Source of the DNA: Protula sp. h YS-2021
Taxonomy: Eukaryota; Annelida; Polychaeta; Sabellida; Serpulidae
Length of the DNA: 64,000 nt
Direction of reading: 5' to 3'
Assembly (NCBI GenBank): GCA_949752745.1
Contig: OX457024.1
Coordinates: forward strand, 54,004,510 to 54,068,509
Shown here: positions 53,271 through 63,018 of the stretch, one piece after another
Layout of the letters: each line of letters opens with the position of its first letter
How positions within the stretch are numbered: the stretch's first letter is position 1
Made by a program: the position numbers and the translations under genes
Notes under the pieces: generated by a model
What the model saw: the letters and a program-made list of their open reading frames with translations, nothing else
The model's database searches: none
Told to the model about the DNA's origin: nothing

Positions 53271-53283
53271 CCCCAAAACTCAC

Positions 53284-53291
53284 TATATAAG
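53284..53291 (+). promoter_or_regulatory. TATA box of the zinc-protein gene, copy C
   Basis: cactatataagtgagtcgagg, 44 bp before the ATG at 53335. Confidence 0.6.
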
Positions 53292-53334
53292 TGAGTCGAG
53301 GAGATGCCATTTAACACACACACACACAAACAAG

Positions 53335-53859
53335 ATGAACTCGTCAGCAGATGCCATAGATGATCTGAGTCAATTCAAACCAAATGAGGCAGTGATAATT
53401 CGCACACCATTGAATGAAGAGAAAGCAAAGGTGGAGGCAGAGATGAAGTATGCCTTAGAGGAAACTTTGCATTTTCCGTCGTCTGTAACACCTGTGGAGG
53501 AGGAGCAGAAGAGGTACAATTACAGGGTGTGGAAGAAAGGCTGCGGCATGATCACGCTAACAACTGAGTGCTTCAAGTGCTTCTGCTTGCTGGAGTATGA
53601 TGGACAGTCGCATAATTGTCCAGTAAAGCATGATGCACCAAGGCATTATTGTTGTAAGACCTGCGGCGGACTGCTGCCATATAACTTTACAGCATTATTG
53701 CCAGGACCACAACCGTTGTTGGATTGTTGGTGGTGTGGAGCAGCGTTGAAAAACTTTAGATATTACAACATGCATCCGTTTAAATGTGCCAAGAGACCAT
53801 TCACTATGAATCAGTTTTATCGCTACCAGTGCGATTGTGGTGAACCGACGTGCTGGTAA
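53335..53859 (+). CDS. Cys-rich zinc-binding accessory protein, copy C
   Basis: A 174-residue frame from ATG 53335 (MNSSADAIDDLSQF). The N-terminal 60 residues are acidic and helical. The rest holds at least four Cys pairs: CFKCFC, CCKTCGG, CWWCGAA and CDCGEPTCW, with His residues between them, typical of zinc ribbons or fingers. The in-frame sequence upstream of this ATG is the minisatellite and is not counted as coding. I do not recognise the family. Copies A and B have nothing similar at this place in the window. The gene and its promoter sit alone between two inverted copies of the polymerase promoter. Confidence 0.75.
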   Translation: MNSSADAIDDLSQFKPNEAVIIRTPLNEEKAKVEAEMKYALEETLHFPSSVTPVEEEQKRYNYRVWKKGCGMITLTTECFKCFCLLEYDGQSHNCPVKHDAPRHYCCKTCGGLLPYNFTALLPGPQPLLDCWWCGAALKNFRYYNMHPFKCAKRPFTMNQFYRYQCDCGEPTCW

Positions 53860-53879
53860 AGCCCTGCGGAGAGTTTGAC

Positions 53880-54240
53880 GTGGAAAAAATGGTGACTGAA
53901 AATCATTAGTATTTAACTTTAGTGGTTTAACTTTAGTATTTTTTTTTTAACGTTTAACTTTTAACTTTTAGTGTTTTAGTGTTTTTTAACGTTTAACTTT
54001 TAACTTAAGTGTTTTAGTGTTTTAGTGTTTTAGTGTTTTAATAGCATATTTTGAATGTATATATGAAAGCATATGAATATATGAATATATGAAATAGTTG
54101 TAAATAAAATGATTTTTTAAACTTCAAAGAGCTCTTTTCTCTCGCTGCCACGCTGTAGTTTAACTACAGTAACTTTCGTAGTCCGTCCGCGTATAAAAGG
54201 GGAGGGAGGGGAGAACATCAGAACAGTTGATGGCAGCAGC
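53880..54240 (+). repeat. Right arm of the inverted repeat; polymerase promoter of copy C
   Basis: Reverse complement of 52485-52886. It includes gtataaaagggg at 54191-54202, the TATA box of the polymerase gene. Confidence 0.9.
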
Positions 54241-57200
54241 GGCAGCGGCAGCAGCGACAACAAGGATGGCTACGAAACAAGCAAGGTTGAAACGTGCTCG
54301 GGAAGAGCTTGTTCAGCAGATAGAAGTGAAGAGACAAAAGACGCTGGAAGATAGTATTATCAGACCTGATCCATTCCTTTGCTATGGATGTGTTAAGATA
54401 TTTCCATCTATGGATGCGTTTGACACACATGTATGCAAAGAACCAAAGACAGTGCAAGTAGGGAGAGGGAGAAGAGTGAGTCTTGGTGAAAACGCGCAGG
54501 AAAGACGGTTTGAGCCTGAAGATGGATCGGATTTATTACTTGAAATGCGGCAACAAGAGAATCGGATTAAGGCACATTTACGAGAAACGTTAAATGATGG
54601 AATGAAATGGTACATTGTCGTACATGCACGCTTCAAGAAAATGACAGCGAATGCTGAAGGGGTGATGGTAGAACAAGTGGATAATGCTTTTATCAGCAGT
54701 CGAACATATATAGCCTACAATCCAGGGGATATTGAGCAGGACTTGCCAGAAGCCTATAAAGAATTGTTTACCAAGTTTGATGAACATGAGCGACAAGGTT
54801 CTGGCTGGGTGTTGGATAACATCCTGTATATTGAAGTGCATACAGCTACATCAACACCTCTGGAAGCAAGCTGTTATATGGACCTGCCGAAGAAAGTGAA
54901 GAATACAGGAGGTGTGTTAAACATTAAGAATAAAGACAACAAGTGTTTCTTATGGTCGGTACTGGCTCACCTTCACCCTTCAACAGATGCAAACCCAGAG
55001 CGTGTGCATCGATACAAGCCATTTGAGAACGAATTAAAGGTGGAAGGCATGACATTTCCCACACCGATTACGGCCATTCCAAAGTTTGAAAAGGAGAATG
55101 ATGTATCCATCAACGTGTTTGGATATGAACAGGATGTTGTTGTTCCGATACAACTGAGTCGAAACACCAGCGCCAACAGCGCCAACAGCGCGAGAGAAAT
55201 CAACTTACTTTTGATTAGCAATGGCAGGACAAGACATTACTGTCTCATCAAGAATTTCAGCAAACTGATGGCTTATCGATCAAAGCATAATGGAGGTGCA
55301 TTTTATTGTTTCAACTGCCTTCACGGGTTTATACGACAAGATCTGTTAGACAAGCATCGCGAAGTGTGTGGCAAGCATGGAGCGCAACGTTTATCATTCC
55401 CCAAGGAACCGTTTATCAAGTTTAAGAATGTAGCCAAACAACAGCGAGCACTTTTTGTGATTTATGCAGACTTTGAATGTTTCACGCAAAAGCATGAAGA
55501 AGGAGACAAGTACCAACATCATCGTCCAAACAGCTTCGCCTATGTGGTTGTGAGCCAGTATGACACACGTGCCCCAGTCGTGTATCGAGGAGACAATGCT
55601 GTGAAAGTCTTTTTAGACCATATGGTGAATGAGCGTGATCGTATTGTGCAGGGTTTACAGCAGCCAAAGAAGTTGGTCATGACTTGTGAAGACAAAGAGG
55701 ATTTCAGGACTGCTGTGGATTGCTACATTTGTCATGAGCCTCTAGGAGCAGATTGTGTGAGAGATCATGACCATATCAATGGCAGATATCGCGGTGCTGC
55801 ACATAGTGAATGCAATTTGCAATTCCGATTTCGAAAGGATCAGCAGGGTGTTAGAGATTCGTTTATCATCCCTGTCTTTTTCCACAATTTGCGAGGCTAT
55901 GACAGCCATTTGATCATGGAGGAAATTGGCAAATTCAAAGATGAAACGCTTACGGTTATTCCCAACACCGTTGAGAAATATATTGCATTCACCATGAGCA
56001 ATCTGAAATTTACAGACAGTTATAAGTTCATGGGTACTTCTCTACAGAAGTTGGTATCCAACCTGGCGGCAGAAGGGAAAGATACCTTTTATAACATGAC
56101 CTCTCACATTCACGATAGCGACCAGCAAGAGTTACTGTTGAGAAAGGGAGTGTACCCCTACGATTACGTGGATGAGCCATCCAAGTTTGCTGAAACACAA
56201 CTGCCGTCCAAGGACAAGTTTTACAGTCTGCTCAGTGAAGAAGGCATTAGCGATGAGGATTATGTGCATGCACAGAAGGTGTGGGAGACATTCCACTGCA
56301 CTACATTTGGTGAATACCACGACTTATACCTGAAATCGGATGTATTGCTGTTGGCTGACGTGTTTGAAAATTTTCGTCAAGTGTGTCTTAACACGTATGA
56401 ATTGGATCCTGCCCACTACTATACAGCGCCAGGACTGTCGTGGGATGCGATGTTAAAAGCGACAAAGGTGAAGTTGGAATTGATCAATGACATTGACATG
56501 TACCAAATGGTTGAACAAGGTCTACGTGGAGGAATATCTGTCATCACACACAAGTATGCGAAAGCAAATAACCCCTACGTAGCAGAGTATGACCCTATGC
56601 AACCAACCCATTACCTGATGTACCTCGACGCAAACAACTTGTACGGCTGGGCCATGTCACAAAGTATGCCAGAAAGTGGATTTATGTGGGTGAACGAGCC
56701 AGAATCCATTAACTTCATGGAAGTGGATGAAGAGGATGAGATTGGATACATTTTAGAGGTGGATTTGGAATATCCATATTCAATCCATGATGGTCATAAT
56801 CACTACCCAGTAGCTCCAGAACGGAAATGTGTGAAGGTGGGAGAATTATCAGGGTATAGTCAGAAGCTACGGAAAGAGTTGAACATGAAAGATAAACCCA
56901 GTGAAAAGCTCATTCCCAACTTGTGTGACAAGAAGAACTATGTACTTCATTATAGAAATTTACAGCAATATGTGTCACTGGGATTGAAAGTCACGAAGGT
57001 GCATCGGGCTATCATGCTTACACAGAGCAAATGGTTGGCGAAATTCATCTCGTTGAACACGGAAAAGAGAAAGTTGGCTAAGAACCCGTTTGAGAAAGAC
57101 TTTTTCAAATTGATGAACAACTCTGTATTTGGCAAAACCATGGAAAATGTGAGAAAGCGCATCAAAGTGGAACTCGTTCACCAGGAAAAGCGGTTCAAGA

Positions 57201-57706
57201 AACTTGTAGCCAAACCTTCATTCCACCAATTTAGAATTTTCAATGACGATTTGACCGCGGTACATTTACACAAAGTGGATTTGCTTCTGGATAAGCCCAT
57301 TCAAGTCGGCTTCACCATTCTTGACCTCAGCAAAGTGCTCATGTTTGACTTTCATTACAACTACATCATGACCAAGTATCCTGACGCCAAGCTGTTGTTC
57401 AGTGACACCGACAGTCTATGTTTTGACATAGAAACGGATGATATCTACAAGGATATGCAGGAAGATGCTGACTTGTTCGACACAAGTGACTATCCCCCCG
57501 ATCATTTCTTGCATTCCACCGTGAACAAGAAAGTGCTTGGGAAAATGAAAGATGAGACGGCAGGTATCCCCATTTTCTCGGAGAAGTTGAGGAAAGTAGC
57601 TCTCTCCCCCTTTGATGATAAGCGATACGTGTTAAATGATGGCTATTCCACTTTGGCGCATGGGCATTACAAGGCAGCAGCGGCAGCAGCGGCAGCAACA
57701 GTATAA
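54230..57706 (+). CDS. polB: Protein-primed family B DNA polymerase with endonuclease VII-like domain, copy C
   Basis: An open frame of 1158 residues. ATG 54230 is only about 38 bp after the TATA box, so ATG 54266 (MATKQARLK) may be the true start. Order: a C2H2-like finger ([10 protein letters not shown]...HVC), exonuclease I (IYADFECF, about 411), endonuclease VII-like zinc segment (CYICHEPLG...CNLQFR, about 498-531), exonuclease II (LRGYDSH, about 553), III ([13 protein letters not shown], about 700), motif A ([13 protein letters not shown], about 796), motif B ([12 protein letters not shown], about 957) and motif C (SDTDSLCFD, about 1057). Compared with copy B it lacks about 56 residues including EFVGLRP and ends in a poly-Ala tail. 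Protein-primed polymerases replicate linear element DNA; the missing segment may impair it. Confidence 0.93.
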   Translation: MAAAAAAAATTRMATKQARLKRAREELVQQIEVKRQKTLEDSIIRPDPFLCYGCVKIFPSMDAFDTHVCKEPKTVQVGRGRRVSLGENAQERRFEPEDGSDLLLEMRQQENRIKAHLRETLNDGMKWYIVVHARFKKMTANAEGVMVEQVDNAFISSRTYIAYNPGDIEQDLPEAYKELFTKFDEHERQGSGWVLDNILYIEVHTATSTPLEASCYMDLPKKVKNTGGVLNIKNKDNKCFLWSVLAHLHPSTDANPERVHRYKPFENELKVEGMTFPTPITAIPKFEKENDVSINVFGYEQDVVVPIQLSRNTSANSANSAREINLLLISNGRTRHYCLIKNFSKLMAYRSKHNGGAFYCFNCLHGFIRQDLLDKHREVCGKHGAQRLSFPKEPFIKFKNVAKQQRALFVIYADFECFTQKHEEGDKYQHHRPNSFAYVVVSQYDTRAPVVYRGDNAVKVFLDHMVNERDRIVQGLQQPKKLVMTCEDKEDFRTAVDCYICHEPLGADCVRDHDHINGRYRGAAHSECNLQFRFRKDQQGVRDSFIIPVFFHNLRGYDSHLIMEEIGKFKDETLTVIPNTVEKYIAFTMSNLKFTDSYKFMGTSLQKLVSNLAAEGKDTFYNMTSHIHDSDQQELLLRKGVYPYDYVDEPSKFAETQLPSKDKFYSLLSEEGISDEDYVHAQKVWETFHCTTFGEYHDLYLKSDVLLLADVFENFRQVCLNTYELDPAHYYTAPGLSWDAMLKATKVKLELINDIDMYQMVEQGLRGGISVITHKYAKANNPYVAEYDPMQPTHYLMYLDANNLYGWAMSQSMPESGFMWVNEPESINFMEVDEEDEIGYILEVDLEYPYSIHDGHNHYPVAPERKCVKVGELSGYSQKLRKELNMKDKPSEKLIPNLCDKKNYVLHYRNLQQYVSLGLKVTKVHRAIMLTQSKWLAKFISLNTEKRKLAKNPFEKDFFKLMNNSVFGKTMENVRKRIKVELVHQEKRFKKLVAKPSFHQFRIFNDDLTAVHLHKVDLLLDKPIQVGFTILDLSKVLMFDFHYNYIMTKYPDAKLLFSDTDSLCFDIETDDIYKDMQEDADLFDTSDYPPDHFLHSTVNKKVLGKMKDETAGIPIFSEKLRKVALSPFDDKRYVLNDGYSTLAHGHYKAAAAAAAATV

Positions 57707-57712
57707 AAGGGG
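57702..57712 (+). promoter_or_regulatory. TATA box overlapping the polymerase stop codon, copy C
   Basis: aacagtataaaaggggggat; the stop TAA lies in tataaaag. It is about 50 bp before the ATG at 57755. Confidence 0.6.
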
Positions 57713-57754
57713 GGGATGACTTTCACCAAACTTCAGAGTGAGTTGAGGGTGAAC

Positions 57755-58165
57755 ATGAAGAGATCTGCACCAACGGATATGGATACTCTAGCAGATACAG
57801 TGAAAGACTTGAACGTGAACAATTCCACCACCACCACTATCAAGAAATTAAAAGTGGAGACGACACCACCACCACCACAGTCGTGGGATGGAATGCTTTC
57901 TCTAGGCAATGGAAAGTATATCAAGATTATGAAACAAAGCGATGAAGGTGTGGTGAACATTCGGAAATACCTGAGAGATGAGGGGACTGGAAGGAACCGT
58001 CCGACGAAAAAGGGTATCTTGCTGACCATACCTGAATGGAAAATGCTGAAGAAGCAGGTGAAAGAAGTGGATAAAAGGCTTCGCAGACAAGACGACCAGT
58101 CATACCAAGGTAACAATCATGAATGCACTCATGTTAAACAATGGTGTTTACCTTACTGTCAATGA
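57755..58165 (+). CDS. PC4-like protein 1, copy C, with C-terminal readthrough
   Basis: The first 112 residues (MKRSAPTDMDTLADT...) match the other copies including the PC4 core. The stop used in copies A and B is lost (cagtcataccaagg), and the frame runs on for about 24 residues over the start of gene 2 (QGNNHECTHVKQW), ending CLPYCQ. The extension has no counterpart elsewhere. Confidence 0.7.
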   Translation: MKRSAPTDMDTLADTVKDLNVNNSTTTTIKKLKVETTPPPPQSWDGMLSLGNGKYIKIMKQSDEGVVNIRKYLRDEGTGRNRPTKKGILLTIPEWKMLKKQVKEVDKRLRRQDDQSYQGNNHECTHVKQWCLPYCQ

Positions 58166-58493
58166 GAAGAATGAAGTGATGATGGGTTCTCAGAGAATTT
58201 CTGCTTATCGGTTTAAACCTGAAGTGTGGAAAGACTTTAAAACCATACCGCTTGAAGCTGGGTTTAAACGCAGACTTGAAAATAAACTGGAAGTGACGGT
58301 GGCTGAATATAATTCTAACATACGTGTGACATTCTGTAGAAATCTTTTACAGGATTATCCAGAGGATTATAAGGGAGTTGTGCCAGATACACCCTATGCA
58401 CAGTTGATCTTCTTTGATATCAAGAACTGGCGCGCAGCCTTACGATTCCTCGAAGCGATACAGCATCCACTGTTTGACATCATCCGAGTATAA
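58119..58493 (+). CDS. Small PC4-like-array protein 2, copy C
   Basis: An open frame of 124 residues (MNALMLNNGVYLTVNEKNEV), overlapping the extended end of gene 1 by 47 bp. The final helix reads FDIKNWRAALRFLEAI. Confidence 0.5.
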   Translation: MNALMLNNGVYLTVNEKNEVMMGSQRISAYRFKPEVWKDFKTIPLEAGFKRRLENKLEVTVAEYNSNIRVTFCRNLLQDYPEDYKGVVPDTPYAQLIFFDIKNWRAALRFLEAIQHPLFDIIRV

Positions 58494-58506
58494 ATACATG
58501 GACGCG

Positions 58507-58851
58507 ATGGAAGACGACTATTTGATGGATTATGAACCCATGACCTATGGGTTCTCCTATCTGAGAAACTTATGTGATGACATTGTGCTACGGCATTTTG
58601 GACAGTATCTCGTCCTATCGCTTGAGGACCAATCCGTGTTGAAGGATCACCTAGACGAGTTGAGAATACCCGGCTTTTTCCTAGCAGTCTCAAATGAATT
58701 AGATGTGCGTGTGACTGAGAACGGTCTAGACGTGTTTGTACAATTTCGCCAATATGACGAGCTTACAGAAGACTGCGACATCATCACCCTCAGCACAGTG
58801 GAATGGAACGCGCTGTTACACGCATTGGATTGGGAAGAATCTTCTGCTTGA
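58507..58851 (+). CDS. Small PC4-like-array protein 3, copy C
   Basis: Starts MEDDYLMDYEPMTYGF (an ATG nine bases earlier is also possible) and ends LDWEESSA. The TIITLSTVEWNALLHAL-type end is kept as DIITLSTVEWNALLHAL. It is overlapped by gene 4. Confidence 0.5.
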   Translation: MEDDYLMDYEPMTYGFSYLRNLCDDIVLRHFGQYLVLSLEDQSVLKDHLDELRIPGFFLAVSNELDVRVTENGLDVFVQFRQYDELTEDCDIITLSTVEWNALLHALDWEESSA

Positions 58852-59131
58852 GTTCAAAGAGGATGGAATAGAACTCAAGCGGGGTACCAAATCCATTGAG
58901 GTGACACAGCCTATGCGGCTGATGCAGCTGATGCGGCTGATGGACATAGAAGAAGGATATGAACTCAAACTGTCTGAACATGAAACTGTTAAAGTGATAA
59001 AGTTTGGTGATGTGTGTTATGTGAGCTTTCATAGCATTTACAAACGTGGGTGTAATGTCTATGATACCTATATTAATTTAAATTGCAATGAATGGCATGC
59101 ATTGATCAATGTATTGAGAGAGAACTTGTAA
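58736..59131 (+). CDS. Small PC4-like-array protein 4, copy C
   Basis: An open frame of 131 residues. A triplicated LMRLM/LMQLM unit (ctgatgcggctgatg) lengthens it relative to copy B. The end reads CNEWHALINVLRENL. Confidence 0.5.
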   Translation: MYNFANMTSLQKTATSSPSAQWNGTRCYTHWIGKNLLLEFKEDGIELKRGTKSIEVTQPMRLMQLMRLMDIEEGYELKLSEHETVKVIKFGDVCYVSFHSIYKRGCNVYDTYINLNCNEWHALINVLRENL

Positions 59132-59181
59132 AAAAAAAAAAGTAGTTGGTAGATAAGAGGGGGAGAGTTTGGGAAAACACC

Positions 59182-59187
59182 AATAAA
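59182..59187 (+). terminator. Poly(A) signal AATAAA, copy C
   Basis: caccaataaacaagaccagtttgaaacttagagtttttt, between the convergent gene sets; the AT-rich arrays of copies A and B are absent. Confidence 0.6.
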
Positions 59188-59267
59188 CAAGACCAGTTTG
59201 AAACTTAGAGTTTTTTCCCAACATTTGAACAATTCTTTAACAACTTAACTACAGCTTAACTACACCA

Positions 59268-59708
59268 TTAATAAAACAATGGTTTATAATGTCTATAGAC
59301 AAAATCCTTTACAATAAAATCCCCATCCTTTCTTTTTAATATATTCACAATCTCAAACATACTCTGACCTCGAGCTCTATGCCATATATAATATACACAA
59401 TAAAAACCACACGCCGATGATATCGGCGTTTGTAATGAGATGGAGTTATACATATAGTCATTTCTTAAAAACGTTTCTAAACGCTCATCGAGAGGTAACA
59501 GTCCATAAGAGTCAAAGTATTCCGCAGGGTCTTTGTCATAATACACTGCCACCCAATGCTCTCCTGGTTCATCATGATCGTCGGTGTTGATGACATAGGC
59601 ACCGCGTTGTAAAGACGGTGGTAACTGGTCCATGGGAAACACACCTTGTAACAAGTCTTTGGTCGCGGCATCATGGCTCAGGATAGCTTCGATCTGCTTC
59701 GTGTTCAT
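59268..59708 (-). CDS. Adenain-like cysteine protease, copy C
   Basis: An open frame of 146 residues with the full catalytic set: His51 (GEHWVAVYYD), Asp66 (EYFDSYG), Gln93 (SLQTP) and Cys100 (SACGFYC). The length is shorter than adenovirus adenain but usual for Polinton-type proteases. The start overlaps the ancestral capsid-gene stop (TCATGA). It is the reference for the broken copy B protein. Confidence 0.92.
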   Translation of the reverse strand: MNTKQIEAILSHDAATKDLLQGVFPMDQLPPSLQRGAYVINTDDHDEPGEHWVAVYYDKDPAEYFDSYGLLPLDERLETFLRNDYMYNSISLQTPISSACGFYCVYYIWHRARGQSMFEIVNILKRKDGDFIVKDFVYRHYKPLFY

Positions 59709-61077
59709 GACTGGTAGTCGAATTGGATGCTACGATTGGCACTGATCTCAATAATGTTGTCGAATTCAGCATAGACGATGACATTGATGGTAGGTTGCAA
59801 AGCCCTAGCAAAGTTCATTTCTAGCCGCAAATTCCCATGCTTGATCAGGGAAAATGATCAGCTCCATCATAATCCGGTGTTAAGTCAAACGAAAATAAAG
59901 AATACCCTCTAGGCCAATCTTCCCTTTTTATAATGGAACTTTTCTCACCATTCAATCGATCAAACGATTTGTAAAGCGTTTCAAAAGCGTCCAGGTACTT
60001 GTTCTGTGTAATGTCAAGCTTGAGCGGTTTGGATAGGACTGGTTCACCATCCGTGTACAGTTGCATATAGTTCAGATCAAAATGTTTGAAATCATATGGA
60101 TTCCTCAATACTGACCCACCAAAGGCTTCATTATGAACCAGCCCAATGACAATGCGATTTGGCAATTGACCCAAAAAGATGTTGTCTTTCACAAAAGACC
60201 GAAATCCTGCCGGAATGGCCAAGACTTTACATTCTTTTCTAGTGATGATGAGCTTGGCAGGACTTTTCAGCAATGCGTCTGTATGCCCTAGCTGAATCCC
60301 TGGACTCACCCTCACTTTGCGAATGGTTAAAAATGCCTCTTTCACTTCTACCTTATAGGTATTATCTACAGCCATCAATACATAATCATCTTTCTGTCTA
60401 TGGAAACGCAACTTCAAACTGATGCCATTCGGAAGATAGCGATCCTGCTCAAACAAATCTATCCTCAAACCACCTGCGAGCATAAACTCACGGCTGAGAC
60501 GCGTATGCAAATAACGATGATGCAACCCATTGTTTCCTTGCTCAGCTAGATCACCACCGTCGGCATTGACATGAAACCCGGATACATAGTGTTCATGATT
60601 AGGTCTTTTCACCTCATAACTATTCATCGACCCAGCAGTATCCTTGTACATGAGCCGCATAGAGCGCTCAGAATGGAGACTTTCTTCCGAATCATGGATG
60701 AGATGAGAGATAATGCTGGTATAGCCATGGGTGTTGTTACTATGCGAAACCAACCGATCATTCAGAAACAATTCAATATTAGACCATAACCCATTAAACA
60801 CATCATTGATGCAAGAGACATTATCATCTGGGCCACACGTTGTTCCATCGGCCTTTACAATGCAGCATACAATATGAAGTTTGCTGTTCTTTAAATCCAG
60901 ATATTCTTCTGTACTCGCAGGAATGTAGAATTCTATGGGAGCCCCCTCTCTAATGGTAGTCAGTGGTTGATAGTCGACATTAAAACTTTTCTCCACAGCA
61001 GTTTGCGTCGGCGGTACGTGAAACCATTCCAATGGAGAAAGACTGCATTCGCACGAATGATTGTGAATGAGAGACAT
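59705..61077 (-). pseudogene. Major capsid protein (hexon-like), copy C, one frameshift near the 3' end
   Basis: Open for 410 residues (MSLIHNHSCECSLSPLEWF to DYDGADHFP) and then TGA, because the run is ggg rather than the gggg of copy A. The remaining 48 codons (starting LIKHGNLRLEMNFA and ending near FDYQS) are intact in the next frame and finish on the protease start. A single missing base explains the break. The strand-rich segments and length match hexon-like double jelly-roll proteins of these elements, which form the capsid facets. Confidence 0.85.
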
Positions 61078-61081
61078 GATT

Positions 61082-61435
61082 TTAAAAGATATCTCTTTTA
61101 TGCTTTTTTGATGTTATCCGTCTAGCTGTTTTTCGTCTTCTGGCACGTTTCGTCGGTTGCACTCTCTTTTTATGGACATCACCACCAAACACACGCTGTG
61201 CTACTCGACCCGTAACATCTTTCGCAACATTTTTTGCAGCCTTCTTAAGATGTGGCGCAACGATCTTAGCCCCAGCCTTAAGTAGTGGAATAGCTCTACG
61301 AGCCAATGATCCCAGTATTGAACCAATACCATCTCCATACTGAATTCGCGCTCCTTTGAATCCTGGTAATTCTCCACCCACTTGACGAAGAAAATGGTTG
61401 CGATATGCAGACGGATCGTGTGTGTAGGCTTTCAT
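61082..61435 (-). CDS. Basic core-like protein, copy C
   Basis: An intact frame of 117 residues. The N-terminal part has GGELPGFKGARIQYGDG, a Gly-rich segment of the type cut by adenain-like proteases. The middle is an amphipathic Ala/Lys helix (KAGAKIVAPHLKKAAKNVAKDV) divided by short breaks, and the C-terminus is strongly basic (KRARRRKTARR). It resembles condensed core proteins of adenoviruses in composition. The start overlaps the penton-like stop (ATGA) and the stop lies 5 bp before the capsid-gene start. Confidence 0.7.
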   Translation of the reverse strand: MKAYTHDPSAYRNHFLRQVGGELPGFKGARIQYGDGIGSILGSLARRAIPLLKAGAKIVAPHLKKAAKNVAKDVTGRVAQRVFGGDVHKKRVQPTKRARRRKTARRITSKKHKRDIF

Positions 61436-62196
61436 AATGCTTTTGGTCGAAAATGAAGTTTACAGATCACCTTTCCAGTTTGAAATGGAACAGTATGACC
61501 TGTGTCATCCTTTATATTCATCTCTATCACGTCAAATGTGGATGTGTTTACAGGGACATAGTGCGGTTCGCCGTACGTTTTCATAACAATGTCGCCATCA
61601 TGGCCTTGTATCCCAACAGAGCGTAGCAAAGGCACATAATAATCCCCAACCACTTGTGGTTCACAAATACTACAATACACATACAGTGTATAAAACCCCT
61701 GTTTCACATCGGCTTTATGGTCAGCTGTACACGTTTCAGTATACCAGTGATCTGGGATAAATCCTAAAATCTCAGCTAATCCAGTGGAGAAGGACATTTC
61801 AAAGTCATAATTTAGAAATAGAAACACACGTCGTCTAATTTTATCATACTTTAGCCGAATAGCGTCTTTAAGATCATCTTTCATAGAATTAGTCGCTTCT
61901 TCATTCACTGCCTGACATATCTCTGGTATGGATCTGTAGTAGCCATAAGGAATATTGATAGTGTCAAGAACAATATCTGTCAGCGGTTGTTGTCGATACT
62001 GAATAGAATAGTCCATGCCATGTCTCATCGTTGTCCATGTATGCGGATATTGAATTTCAGCTAAAGCCACTTCATATCTTCCATTCAGGTAGATGGTTCG
62101 AGGCATACGAATTTGATAATTCGAAGCCTTGTTGTTGGGATAATAGTTCATACTCGCATTGCTCGGCAAAGTAATGTAAAAGCTTGTCGACTCCAT
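61432..62196 (-). CDS. Penton-like minor capsid protein, copy C
   Basis: From ATG 62196 (MESTSFYITLPSNAS) the frame is 254 residues, as in copy B. An in-frame extension to 62292 exists but overlaps the MG-CCC gene and is not shared with copies A and B. Conserved blocks are YQIRMPRTIYLNGRYE, TNSMKDDLKDAIRLKYD and GEPHYVPVNTSTFDVIE. This is the best-preserved copy of the gene. Confidence 0.77.
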   Translation of the reverse strand: MESTSFYITLPSNASMNYYPNNKASNYQIRMPRTIYLNGRYEVALAEIQYPHTWTTMRHGMDYSIQYRQQPLTDIVLDTINIPYGYYRSIPEICQAVNEEATNSMKDDLKDAIRLKYDKIRRRVFLFLNYDFEMSFSTGLAEILGFIPDHWYTETCTADHKADVKQGFYTLYVYCSICEPQVVGDYYVPLLRSVGIQGHDGDIVMKTYGEPHYVPVNTSTFDVIEMNIKDDTGHTVPFQTGKVICKLHFRPKAL

Positions 62197-62209
62197 GGTA
62201 GGGAACCTC

Positions 62210-62458
62210 TCAAATGGTATGGGTGCGTCGTCGTCGTTGCCTATATACCTCAGGATAGCGCGCGCCATTCGACCAAGTATGTAAAGTCTCATCCTCTTTT
62301 ACATCATCATCATCATCATCATCATGCTGATGGACTTCTCCTTCACAACACGCACTTGTGCATCGGATCTTCACAGGAATAGTCGAAATAGTCGGTTTCT
62401 CTTCCTGGCCACCACAACAACACCATAGCTCTTTCAACCATGTTAAAAATTTTCCCAT
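62210..62458 (-). CDS. Small MG-CCC protein, likely lipid-anchored, copy C
   Basis: An 82-residue frame beginning MGKFLTWLKELWCCCGG. It has an Asp run (eight DDD codons from a gat/atc repeat) absent from copy B and a basic RQRRRRTHTI end. Gly2 and the CCC cluster are conserved with copy B. Confidence 0.6.
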   Translation of the reverse strand: MGKFLTWLKELWCCCGGQEEKPTISTIPVKIRCTSACCEGEVHQHDDDDDDDVKEDETLHTWSNGARYPEVYRQRRRRTHTI

Positions 62459-63018
62459 CCTATCGGAAACTGTCTTTGCTGACGCTGGTTCATTTCTGTT
62501 GCAATGTCTTCACGAGTGGTCTTTTTACTAAACGTTGTTTTTGGAATATTAGCATCCACAATTTCCTGGATAAACGGATGCCAGCCATGGGGTGGTATGG
62601 TGCGTTCCTTTCTTCTTGTCGCTACCAATGCTTCTTTCATCAAATCAACCATGTTAGAATTTGTAATGACGTCGCCCGTTTTCAACACAAGTTCATTCTT
62701 CTCTGTCCATGTCGTACCATGTTTCTTCAGGTCTGCTAAAAGTTGTTGTACTTTTCCATGATAGATCGGTTGAAAATGACTTAACACGAGCTTTTCTAGT
62801 GGTGGTGGTTTTTGCTGCCGCTGTTGTTGGGACTGACTTGTTCGTAGATGGCTGCCAAGGAGTTGAGACATTTCCATGGCCTTTTCACGCGTTCGTTTCC
62901 CACGTAAAAGTGTCTTGACTTTTGCTTTGATGTCGCCACCACCATGTTTCCCCTTCTTTTCCAATAACAATTTGTATTCATGTTCAGGAATGAGAACCAT
63001 TTTCATAGTATGCTTCAT
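62443..63018 (-). CDS. VLIPEYEYKLL-type 190-residue protein, copy C
   Basis: An open frame of 191 residues. The same N-terminal helix (MVLIPEHEYKLLLEKK) and C-terminal block (LVLSHFQPIYHGKV, VITNSNMVDLM, HGWHPFIQEIV) as copy B, with longer Gly- and Gln-rich linkers. Overlaps both neighbours. Confidence 0.65.
   Translation of the reverse strand: MKHTMKMVLIPEHEYKLLLEKKGKHGGGDIKAKVKTLLRGKRTREKAMEMSQLLGSHLRTSQSQQQRQQKPPPLEKLVLSHFQPIYHGKVQQLLADLKKHGTTWTEKNELVLKTGDVITNSNMVDLMKEALVATRRKERTIPPHGWHPFIQEIVDANIPKTTFSKKTTREDIATEMNQRQQRQFPIGWENF

Noticed and set aside
52905..53294. Proline-rich open frames across 52905-53294 in several phases
   Set aside because: They are translations of the C-run minisatellite and are open in more than one frame for that reason.
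59840..59850. Programmed -1 frameshifting at ttttcccctga in the capsid gene
   Set aside because: The heptamer does not fit the X XXY YYZ rule and copy A reads through with one more base, so mutation is simpler. The shared state in B and C is reported as a finding.
61432..62292. N-terminal extension of the copy C penton-like protein to 62292
   Set aside because: Copies A and B start at MESTSF, and the extension overlaps the MG-CCC gene and is not conserved.
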